Assembly: GCA_000442125.1 (NCBI GenBank)
Contig: KE546974.1
Coordinates: 1,116,001 to 1,180,000 of the forward strand
Direction: 5' to 3'
DNA from: Opeltia flavorubescens
Lineage: Eukaryota; Ascomycota; Lecanoromycetes; Teloschistales; Teloschistaceae
Length of the DNA stretch: 64,000 nucleotides
Positions 14,100-24,445 of this stretch are shown here, one piece after another. Position 1 is the first letter of the stretch, and the number at the start of each line of letters is the position of its first letter. The position numbers and the translations under genes are program-made. The notes under the pieces are model-generated. The model made no database searches. It was not told the DNA's origin and saw nothing but the letters and a program-made list of their open reading frames with translations.

Positions 14100-17000
14100 A
14101 TTAAAAGTATATTAAATTTAAAAAAAAAATTATATTATTATAAATTATAGCTTTTAATAATAGTATTTTTATATTAATTTAAAATTTTTTAAAATTAATA
14201 ATATAGAATAATTTAAATAATAATTATAAAATAAATTTATTATTTATATTTTTATAGTATTTATATTATTTATAGGCTTTAGTAATAATAATCGATTAAA
14301 GAATTTTATTCTAGGTATATTTAATATATAAAAAATATTTTTTAAATTTATTGAATATATAAATTAATTTAATATTAATAAAATTAAATTTTTTTTTAAA
14401 ATTTTTAAATATAAATCTTTTATTAAATTTACTAGAAATTAATTATATAAATTTTTTTATAATTTATTAAATATTTGATTTTAGATTTTATAGAAATATT
14501 TTAATAATATTTTTATAAAAGATTAAATTTATTATTTAATAAATTTTATTAAAGTATTTGTTTTTTTTATATTTAAAAAGATTAAAAATTTAAAATTATA
14601 TATAAATTATCGAGGTTTAAATAAAATTACTATTTAAAATAACTATTTCTTATATTTTATTAATAAAATATTAAATAAATTTATTAATAGCGCGGTTTTT
14701 ATAAAAATCGATTTTAAAAATACCTATTATTATATATATATCTATTTGAACGATAAATAAAAAATTATTTTTTTAATTTATTATAGCTATTTTGAATATA
14801 TAATTATATTTTTTATATTTATAAATACTTTAATAACTTTTTAAATATATATTAATAAAATTATATTAAAATTATTTAATATAAATTATATTATTTATTT
14901 TAATAATAGTTTAATCTATTTAAATTTATATAAAAAATATATATATTAAATATAATAAATTTTTAAATAATTCTACTATTTTAAATTTTATATTAATTTA
15001 ATAAAATATAATTATTTTTATACATAAAATAAAAATTTTAAAATTTTATATATTATTTTTAGATATATTTATAAATTATAATCGAATAAATATTATTATA
15101 TTTTAATCTAAATTAAAAATCATTTATAATATCTAGATTTTTTTAGAATTTACTAATTTTTTATAGTATTTTATTATTAAATATATATAAATTACTAGTT
15201 TTTTAATTTTTTTTCAAAAAAAAAGTTAAAAAATAATTAAAAAGAAACTATTTATTTAAAATACTAATAAAAAATATATATTTAATAAACTTTAAATACT
15301 TTTTTAAAAAATACTATTTTTTTAATATTTTAATTTTAAATAAAAAATATAAATTAAAATAAATATATTTAAATATACAATTACCGCGATTTTTATAAAA
15401 TTATATAAAAATAATTAATAGTTTTTTTATATATTAAAAATCTATAAATTGAATAATTATAAATAAAAGTATAAAATTTATAATAAAAAATTTATAATTA
15501 TAATAATAGTATTTAAATAATAGCGCTATTATTTAAAAAAAAGCTTTTATATTATTTAAATTTTTATAAATTATAATAATCTATATAAATTTATAAATAG
15601 AAAAAAATTAAATAATAAATAAATATATTAAATTATTATTTTAATTCCCTATAATTTTATTATATTATATTAAATAAATAAATTTAATTTTTTTAATATA
15701 CTATTAAAACGGCTCGATTATAATAAAATAAATAGTTTTTTTATTTAATTATTATTTATATTATTGATTAAATTAGCGCTAATAGAAAATATTTAAATTC
15801 TTCTTTTTTAAAAAATCTAGAAACTATTTTTAATAAAAAAAATTAATAATATTATTAATATATTTTTTTTATATTATTAAAATTGTATATTCTATTTAAA
15901 AAAGTTTTAAAAATAAATATTTTTAAAATCGCTAATTATTAACTTTTATAATAAAGTAAAAAATAGATAAAAAAAATTAAAAATCTATAAATTTTTATAA
16001 ATAGAAGACTTAAATTATAAATTAATTTAGATATTTAATAGAAAATAAAAAAAATTAAATTTAAATATTAAAAATATAATTTTTTATTAATAACTAGCGC
16101 TTTATATAATTATAAGGATTATAATAATTTAATAAATAATATATATATTTTTTTTCCTTTTAGTAAAAAAATTAAAATAAATTTTATAAAAAACTAATTT
16201 TTTTATAGATAATTATTACGTAAAAATAATATTAAATAAATATTTAAATAAAATAAAAAAGTAGTAGTTTAATATTAAAAGTTTATTATAATATAAATAA
16301 TTTATTTATATAATTTATAATAAAATTATTATTTATAAACTTTTTTATTAGAATTATAATAATTTTTTTATTAAATATTTTTTATTTAAAAAAATTATAG
16401 AAATATTTAATTAAAAATATTATTAATTAAAAATAAATAAAAATATTAAAATATAAATAAAACCTTATAATATTTATTAATATATAAAAGCGCTTTAATA
16501 TCGTTGTAATAATAAATTAAAGTTATTATTTTAATTAAAAAAGCTATAGAAAAAATTTATAATAAATTTTATTATTAATTTTCTAATAAATAATTTTAAA
16601 AAAAACGTTTATAATATAATTTTTATAATAATAGATTCTTTTATAAAACTACTATTTATTTATTTTTAATTAAAATATTAACGGTTTTTTTAATCAATTA
16701 ATTTATATTATAAAAAAATCTATTTATAATTTAAATTCTTTATAAAAATTATAAATAATAAAAACTTTTATTTATTAATAGATTTTAGTCGAAATTTTAC
16801 TATTAAAGATAAATAAAATATCGATTTAATATTATTTTTTACTTATAAATAAATAAATAAATAAAATAATAAAATTAAATTTTAAAATATTTCTTTTAAA
16901 TTTATTATAATTAAATATAGAATTATTAAATAAATTTTTTTTATAATATAAATTTTATAGATAATACTAGCTTTAATAATATTATTAATATAATTTCTTT

Positions 17001-17100
17001 TTAAATTTTATATAATTAGATATTATTTATTTAATATTTTATAGAAAGATATATTTATAAAAAAAAATACTAGTAGTTAAAAATTATATAAAATATTTAG
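14100..17100 (+). mobile_element. Ty3/Gypsy LTR-retrotransposon fossil C (plus strand)
   Basis: A decayed polyprotein on the plus strand. The reverse transcriptase is the clearest part, near 14.55-15.0 kb: the block that reads like LCVDYRGLNKIT in the family is visible, followed by the KIDLKDAYY-like block. The NFYRRF-type segment near 15.15-15.2 kb marks the end of RT and the passage to RNase H. Integrase should follow but is too worn for a firm call. Broken very many times by RIP and old. Terminal repeats were not found and the limits are approximate. Confidence 0.72.
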
Positions 17101-17174
17101 AAAATATTTTAAAAAAAATTATAAAATATTAAATTTCTATAATAAAAGCGTGAAAATAATATTATAATAAATAT

Positions 17175-17532
17175 TACTAGATAAATTCGACGCTTTCGGC
17201 GCCGATTAACGTAGCACGAAACTTCTACGCCGAATTTATTCCTGGCTGCCGTATAAAAATCGCCTATATACTAAAACTTTATAATTGAATAACGCAGCTA
17301 ATTTTTATCGAAAATTAATTAGTAATAGTTTATTTATAAGCGCTAATTATATATTTTTTATATATATACTTTTTATTTAAATCGGATTAGAAATAATTAA
17401 ATTATATACGTGTAAAATTTGTATATACGGGTAATTTCGATAGGGGATCTATAATATAAGGTAATTTTTTAGCGTCCGAATCAGGCGATTTTCGCGGAAA
17501 TATACGGAATAATTATAATTATAAATAGATAT
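17175..17532. repeat. ~350-bp direct repeat, copy 1
   Basis: A segment with more G and C than its surroundings that recurs at 17,631-17,978 in the same orientation. Shared landmarks include TCGGCGCCGATTAACGTAGC near the left end, CCTGGCTGCCGTATAAA in the middle and GAATCAGGCGATTTTCGCGG near the right end. This copy carries more C-to-T type changes than its partner. No coding frame or inverted ends were seen and the family is unknown. Confidence 0.8.
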
Positions 17533-17630
17533 ATAATANTAATATAATATAAATAATATAATAATATTATTAATAAAAAATTATAAATTATATAAATTTA
17601 ATAAAAAGTTATTTAATAAATACTAGGTAA

Positions 17631-17978
17631 GTTCGATATCTTCGGCGCCGATTAACGTAGCACGAAGCTCCTGCGCCGAACTCGTTCCTGGCTGCCGTAT
17701 AAAGATCGCCTATATAATAAATCTTTACAGTTAAATAACGCAGCTAATTTTAATATAAAATTAATATATAATAGCTTATTTAAAAGCGTTTATTATATAT
17801 TTTCTATATATATACTTTTTATCTAGATCAGATTAAAACTAGCTGAGTTATATATATACAAAGTTTATATATACGGGCGGTTTCGATAGAGGATCTGTAG
17901 TATAAAGTAATATTTTAGCGTTCGAATCAGGCGATTTTCGCGGAATTATACGGAATTGTTGTAATTATTAATAGATAT
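17631..17978. repeat. ~350-bp direct repeat, copy 2
   Basis: Partner of the repeat at 17,175-17,532, separated from it by about 100 bases of AT-rich DNA. It keeps more of the original G and C. Near its left end TTCGGCGC and GCGCCGAA form an 8-bp inverted pair about 30 bases apart, which could fold as a stem. The pair may be two insertions of one short element, or fragments of terminal repeats. No nearby element carries a matching third copy that I could see. Confidence 0.8.
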
Positions 17979-18931
17979 TAAACTTTTTATTATTTATATA
18001 ATAAGTAAGAATTTTTAATATATTAATTAATATTTTTATAAAAGTTTTAAATAAATCTAATTTTTAATATTATATTATTAAAATTTTATTATTAATATAA
18101 AATAATAATTTTATTTTAAAGTATTTTTTTTTAATTTTATTAATAAAAAATTAAAATATAAAATAGAAATTATTATTAATCGAACTTTAAAAAAATTAAA
18201 TAATTTATAAAATAAAATAAAAGGAATACTTTATAAAATAAAACTAGTAATTTTTTAAAAAAAATTTAATATATATATAAAATATAATTAATAAATTTAA
18301 ATAATAAAAAATATAATATAAAAAAATAAAATAAAATAAATAATATAAATTAAGAAATTTATAATTATTAATAATCTAAAACTATATATATTAAAGAAAT
18401 TATAAAATATTACCGATATTTTATCTATATTATTTATTCGTTAATTATTATTTTATTTAAAAATTATATTATTTAAAATTTTTAATAATTATAATTTTGT
18501 TTTTAAATTTATTATATTTATATTTTATTAATATAATTTTTATTATATTTTTATTATTTAAAAAGATTTTTAATCGATTAATTATATTTATAACTACTTT
18601 TTTTTTAAAAATTAAAATTTTAAATTTATTATTTTTTTTCTATTTTAATATCCGATTTACCGTTTATAAATAGATATAGAAAATTATTTAAAAATAAATT
18701 TATTTAAAAAAATTAATATAATATTTAAATTAAATATATATATATATAAAAAATATATATCTAATAATAATCGATATTATAACGCTTTAAAATAATATTA
18801 TTTTAAAAATATAAATTATTATTAATATTATTTAATAAATTACTAATAATAAAAATAATAATATTTTTTTTTTGTTTTATTATTATAAATTAATATATTA
18901 TTTTTAATATTATACTATTAATAGCTATAAT

Positions 18932-19396
18932 TAAATTAATTAAATCGAATTAAATTAATTCGAATCGAACTCGGATTAGTACTAATTTTTAGGACCGAAA
19001 TTCGACCCGATTTTAATTAGGTCGGGTTTAATTCCTAAATCTAATATCGATTATAATCCGATCTAACTCGATTTTAGCGTAAAAGTAATAAAAAAATTAA
19101 TATTAATTTAAATAAAATATTTATTATAAATATTATAATATAAAATTTATTATAAATTTTATTAATATTTTATTAAAAAATTAATAAATTAATATAATTA
19201 ATATAATTTATATATACTAATACCGTTTTTAATAAAATCCTATTATTTTTAATAATTTATATTAAAATCGAATTAAATTTCAATATTCGAATTTAATTCG
19301 AAACTATTTAAATCGGATTATAAAAATTTATAACCCGATTCGTGTTAATTTCGGTTCCAGATTTTATTTAAAAAACCCGATCGATTAATTAATCTA
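18932..19396. mobile_element. hAT-like MITE, copy A (465 bp), heavily RIP-mutated
   Basis: Flanked by a perfect 8-bp target duplication GCTATAAT (18,924-18,931 and 19,397-19,404). The ends are inverted repeats: TAAATTAATTAAATCG at the left against TAGATTAATTAATCGA read inward from the right. It has the same length and internal landmarks as the element at 20,708-21,171, with many G-to-A and C-to-T changes. Eight-base duplications and TAG-type ends fit the hAT superfamily. It has no coding capacity, so it would have moved with a transposase supplied in trans. Confidence 0.85.
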
Positions 19397-20130
19397 GCTA
19401 TAATTAATTCAATTTTTAATTTAAAATTATTTTTTATATTTTTTTTTTGTAATAAAATAATTATATAAAATTTATTAATAGTATATATATTTTAATATTA
19501 TATAATTTATATAATTAAAAAAAAATTATATAAAATAATAAATATAGAAAATATTAGTATATTATTATAATATATTATAACTTTACCTATTTTAAATCGT
19601 ATATTATATAACGCGGCGCTAAAATTATTAAAATAATAAATATATTTCTAATATATATATAAATTAGAAAAATAAAAAAAATTATTAAAATAAATAGCTA
19701 ATTTAATAATTTAAATAATATATATATATTAATTATATATATATTAATTATATAAATATTATATAAAAAATAAAAGTTTTTAAATTAAAAATATATTTTA
19801 ATAAAAATATTTAAAATTTTTAAAGTTTATTAAAAAAAATATTAAAGCTTTTATAAAAATTATAATTTATATTCGCTTTAATTTTATAAAGGACCGATTA
19901 TAAAAATTTATATTAGTATTTAAAAAACAAATATTTTTTTAAATTTAAAATTGAATTATTAAAAAAATAAATTAATAATAATATTAATATATAAAATTAA
20001 TATTTTAAAAACTTTTATTTAATTAAAAAATTAAATTTATTTTTTTTTTTTAAATAATAAAAATATTATAAAAATTTTTTAAATTTATATTAATAGTTTA
20101 ATTTAAATAAAATAAAATATTAAAAAATAT

Positions 20131-21261
20131 ATATCGATAAAATAAAAAATTAGCCTTTTAATTTTAAGCGAATAATTAATGGATTTTTTAGCTTTAACGG
20201 CTTTAAATTAAATTTTAGTGTTAAAATATATAATAGATTAGTTTAAAGCTAATTTTAATTTAATTTATTATTAAAAAAAAAATAATAATAAAAAAAAACT
20301 AATAAAATTAATAAAAAATCTTCTATAATTTTTTAAAAATTTTAGCGCTATAAATTAGCGCTAAATCTATTATATCTGAATTTTTAAAAATTTTTTTATT
20401 TTATTTTTATTTAATTAAAGTTTTAGTATTATAAATATTTATATTAATTAAATATAAATTTTTTTTTTAAATAATTTAATTAATTTTTATATATATATTA
20501 ATTCTTTTAATTATTATAAATATTAATATAAATTATATATTAATTTAATAATTAATTATTATTAAAATTTTTTATAATTTTAAAATTTTTTCTATTAATA
20601 AGCGCTAACTATAGTAAAAAACGCCCGAGGCAGCTATAATATTTTTAGATTAGCCCCGGTGGCTCTAAACGGGCCCCGGGCGGTAGCGCTTTAGCCTCGA
20701 GTATTATTAGACTGGTCAGGTCGGGTCGGATCGGGTCGAATCGAACCCGGGTCGGTATTAATTTTTAGAACCGAAACCCGACCTGATTATAAGTCGGGTC
20801 GAATTTATATTATATTCGGTCGACCGATTATAATCTAACCCGACCGATTTTAGCGTTAAAATATTAAAAAATTTAATAATTAATTAAATAAAATAGTTAT
20901 AAATTAATTTATAATATTAATTAACTTTAAATTATATAAATATTTAATTATTAAATTAAAATATTAATATAATTATTATTTTTATTTTTAAATTAGCGCC
21001 GTTTCTATAAAATCCTACTATATTTAATAATTTACGCTAAAATTAGGTCGAACCTAAGTACCCGGGTTCGACCCGGAACCGCCCGGGTCGAGTTATAAAA
21101 ATTTATAACTCGATTCGGGTCGGTTTCGATTCCTAATTTTATCTATAAAACCCGGTCGACTGACTAGTCTAAGTATTATAGAGTTTAATTTATAAACTCC
21201 TCGCTTTTAAACTTATAGCTGGCCAGGGGTATTCCCGTATAAATTTTTATTTTATCGATAT
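20131..21261. mobile_element. ~660-bp repeat with inverted ends, copy 2, split by a MITE
   Basis: Second copy of the repeat at 11,081-11,740. Its ends are nearly perfect inverted repeats, ATATCGATAAAATAAAAA at the left and the same read inward from the right. The copy is 471 bases longer than copy 1 because a hAT-like MITE with its target duplication sits inside at 20,708-21,171. Its outer parts are more RIP-worn than the nested MITE. Confidence 0.78.
20708..21171. mobile_element. hAT-like MITE, copy B (464 bp), nested and little mutated
   Basis: Flanked by a perfect 8-bp target duplication AGTATTAT (20,700-20,707 and 21,172-21,179). The empty site is visible in the sister repeat near 11,650-11,660, where one related octamer occurs. 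The ends are inverted repeats: TAGACTGGTCAGGTCG at the left and TAGACTAGTCAGTCGACC read inward from the right. Next to the ends are GTCGGGTC-type subterminal repeats. There is no reading frame. It keeps far more G and C than copy A at 18,932, so it is younger or escaped much of the mutation. Confidence 0.88.
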
Positions 21262-21980
21262 ATCCGGTTTAATAAATATATATTTAATTTTTTATATATA
21301 TAATATCTATAATATAAATAAAAGTAGGATATTTAACTGAAATAGAAATAATAAATATATAAAACGATTATATTTTAAAAACAAATATTTTAAATATTAA
21401 TATATTTAATTTAAATTATAATAAAAAAATAATTTTATATTTTAAAATTAAATTGAAAATTATAATTTTAAATATAATAATAATATATTTTATATATAAT
21501 TTAATATTATAAACTAAAAAAATAGTTACTTTTTATTAAAAGGCTAAATTATTATTAAATTTAATATTAATAATATATACTAATAGTATATTTATATTAA
21601 AATTTATATAATTATTTTAATTTTTATTTAAAATTTAAATTAAATTTTATTTAAAAAGAAAATAATTATTAATATATTATTTATATAAACTTTAAACTAT
21701 ATTTAAAATATATAATACTAGTAATAATCGATTTAAATATAATTAAAACTAGTTTTAATATTTATATATTATTTATTTATTTTCTAAAACCTTTTATATT
21801 CTTTAGCGATTAGTTTTACTATTAGATAAATCTAATCGATTTTATTTACTATACTATTACAATTCTTATTTATATTTTCTCGAATTTCGTTAACGAAAAT
21901 AAAAATAAAAATTCGATTTCTTTAGAAAATAGGAAATAGATTTACTGTAATAGATCAATATTATAGTTTATTTATCCTTA

Positions 21981-22361
21981 TATCAATTCAATATATACCG
22001 CAGATCCTCTCGTTACAAAACCCAACAAAATTGGATGCAGTACGGAAAGGCTTCCGTACAACTCAACTCGTAGGGCTTAGGGCCAGACAGTCTCGACAGG
22101 TAAGGTAGAGACAGGCATAACGTGTATAGTGATTGAGCTATTCTATAGATCTTTCCATTCTGTACCTGCAAGCAAAGCCCATATCATTCTGCTAGATTCG
22201 CATCCTTGGAACTTGACCGTGATTCGCTCTCTCTGCGATGGTGTCAATACTTTTGAATTGAGATATTGGCCTACTTTACTATTGATGCACGAGTCTGGCG
22301 AAACACGAACAGCTTGAAGTCAGATCAATCTGGACCTGGGTTTTGCTGCGCGAAGCCTGAC
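21981..22361. other. Border of the AT-rich isochore and upstream region of the Rac gene
   Basis: Base composition becomes normal here within a few tens of bases. The stretch would hold the promoter and 5' untranslated region of the Rac-type GTPase gene that starts at 22,362. I see no further gene and no sharp promoter motif. Confidence 0.5.
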
Positions 22362-23186
22362 ATGGCTGCAGCACCAGCTACGCAGTCCTTAAAAGTGAGG
22401 GACCAAGATAGAGCATTTACGGCAATCTGTTGACTTACAATATTCGGGGTAGTGCGTGGTTACTGGCGACGGCGCAGTTGGCAAGGTCAAGACGATGTTT
22501 GTACTCACATTGGACTTGGTTCGCTGACATAGATCGCAGACTTGCCTCTTGATCTCATACACAACGAATGCCTTTCCCGGTGAATATATACCAACTGTGT
22601 AAGTGTTGTCCGGAGGTTCCCATACGAGTATCGGCTGAAGACCATCGGCCTAAGCTTCGACAATTATTCCGCCAGTGTAATGGTTGATGGGAAACCAATC
22701 AGCCTTGGTTTGTGGGATACAGCTGGCCAGGAAGACTATGACAGACTGCGTCCCCTCTCGTACCCACAGACCGACGTCTTCCTCATATGCTTCTCTATCG
22801 TCAGCCCTCCATCATTCGATAATGTAAAAGCTAAGTGGTTTCCCGAGATTGAGCACCACGCTCCCAATGTGCCCATTATCCTCGTGGGGACAAAATTGGA
22901 TCTTCGAGAAGATCGAAAGACGCTTGACGATCTCCGCCAGAAGAGGATGGAACCCGTGTCATATGAGCAAGCTTTGGCTATTTCAAAGGAGATACGAGCT
23001 CACAAGTATCTGGAATGTTCCGCACTCACGCAACGAAATTTAAAGAGCGTCTTCGACGAGGCCATTCGGTAGGGTCAGGAGCACGTTGATTGCGAGCTTA
23101 AGCTAACTTATTTTAGGGCTGTCCTGAACCCACGACCGGCAGGGAAACCGCAAAAGAAAAACTCGACTAAATGCATTTTGTTATAG
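22362..23186 (+). CDS. racA: Rac-family small GTPase (fungal RacA/Rac1), 5 exons
   Basis: Rho-family GTPase that switches polarised growth and NADPH-oxidase signalling at the plasma membrane. Exons: 22,362-22,394; 22,453-22,485; 22,540-22,598; 22,655-23,068; 23,117-23,186, giving 202 residues, the family's usual length. The P-loop GDGAVGKT spans exons 2 and 3. The switch I region IPTVFDNYSA, DTAGQE of switch II, TKLD and CSALT are all present. The C terminus is basic and ends in the CAAX box CILL, which predicts geranylgeranylation. [12 protein letters not shown] and [10 protein letters not shown] match Rac rather than Cdc42. The start ATG opens [11 protein letters not shown], as in other fungal Rac proteins. 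It lies only about 380 bases from the RIP-mutated isochore yet looks intact. Confidence 0.93.
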
Positions 23187-23537
23187 GGCGGCATTGCCTT
23201 TCGTTCTACTGTGTTCTGTGATGGAAGGGGTCACGCTTCATGATGAGTAAAACCAGCTTCATGGGTCATCGTGGTGATAGGTCAGGCGTTCATAAAGGGT
23301 CGTACTTAGATCTTCGCTTAATGTCATGGGAAGTTAGTTACAGGTCAGAAATCAGGTGTTTCATGGAGGGGCTAGTCAAGACAGATGTACCAAAAAGCCC
23401 ATGTATATATGGCTAGTCGGCTGCTTCGGCAACAAGTTAGCTACAAGGTAGTAGATATCTCACCAAAGCAGGAGTGTGGATACACGCTTTGCGGAGAAGC
23501 CAGGAGAATATTTCATCTCGACCTAAATACTGAAGGC

Positions 23538-24445
23538 TTAAGACGGGACGGTTTTACCGCGAGAAGCTAGTCGAGCCCTTCGACTTGGATGAACATCTTG
23601 ATCGTTATGCTGGTCATCCGAGCATTCATGCAATTTCACTGTTTCCTTCTGTGTTCTCTTTATACCGATAATTTTACGCTCCCGTTGTTGCTTCAGCTTT
23701 TCGTTCTTTGCCTTGAGCTTCAGACGCCTATCCTTGCTCTTAGAGCCTCCACCACCCGCACTGTGGAAGTTAGTTTGAGCTCCAGTCGAACAAATCCTAC
23801 AATGCGTGCGTGCACTTACGTTAACTCCACATTTAGCAGTCTGGCTGAAGTTTTGCCGTCTCCAAACGACGAATGATGAAATCTCTCCAGACAAGTCATC
23901 ATATGATCGTAATCGCTGAACTCAATAAAAGCAAACCCCTTCGATTTTCCACTTCCCTTGTCGTAGCGATGCCTAATTGAAGTTGGTTTCAAACTTGCAA
24001 AGTGGTTTTGTATTGAGACATCCGTTGCACTATACGGCAGATTTCCTGCCGTCTGTAAGAACTACATAATGGTCGCTGGATTGCTAGAATGTCGGATGTA
24101 CGCACCGACGAAAACAACAAAACGTTGATGTCTTGGTTCATTTCCATGTGGTTCAATACCTCTGACTTTACTTTGAGCTTCCCCATTAGCTTGCCGAGTG
24201 GCAGTTCCATAAAGGGTATCTGTATTGACTGTTTTGATTTTACTTGTGTTAAACTCCTCTCGGACTATAGGTACGACAGTCGTGGGGAGCTCGTTGGTCC
24301 CCGGTATGACTTCTTTGAGGCTAGTACTGGCCAATGACTTCTCCTGTTTTTCAAATCTGCGTTTTCTGGCTTGCTTTCGTCCGATTGAAGCGCCTCCACC
24401 ACGAAGACTCAAGTGGCAACTGACGTCAACAATGTCCATAGCCAT
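23538..24445 (-). CDS. NOP6: Nop6-like RRM ribosome biogenesis protein, 3 exons
   Basis: Nucleolar RNA-binding protein that in yeast joins early 90S pre-ribosomes and helps make the small subunit. Exons on the minus strand: 24,445-24,106; 24,045-23,820; 23,760-23,538, giving 262 residues. A basic N-terminal part leads into one RRM: RNP2 is split by intron 1 as FVG/NLPYSA, and RNP1 reads SKGFAFIEF. After the RRM comes the AGGGGSKSKDRRLKLK stretch typical of Nop6 and a basic, low-complexity tail. The first ATG of the open frame was taken as start; an extra 5' exon cannot be excluded because the N terminus is poorly conserved. It ends about 350 bases from the end of the Rac gene, tail to tail. 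Confidence 0.88.

Larger units (their letters stand above)
1..21980. repeat. AT-rich RIP-mutated isochore made of decayed mobile elements
   Basis: The whole stretch is extremely AT-rich. CA and TG dinucleotides are almost absent, while cytosines survive mainly in CG, CC and CT contexts. This is the known footprint of repeat-induced point mutation, which turns CpA into TpA in duplicated DNA of Pezizomycotina. No reading frame of 60 codons survives. Ty3/Gypsy relics and several smaller repeats can be recognised inside and are listed separately. The change to ordinary base composition is abrupt, near 21,980. Parts not listed separately (about 5.0-8.45, 13.5-14.1, 17.98-18.92 and 19.4-20.13 kb) have the same look, but I recognise no family in them. 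Confidence 0.93.

Noticed and set aside
1-21980. Possible CRISPR-like or tandem arrays in the AT-rich part
   Set aside because: The many similar AT words are low-complexity RIP products; spacing is irregular and no true array exists.
22129-22317. 62-codon plus-strand frame upstream of the Rac gene
   Set aside because: No family features; lies in the leader region of the Rac gene.
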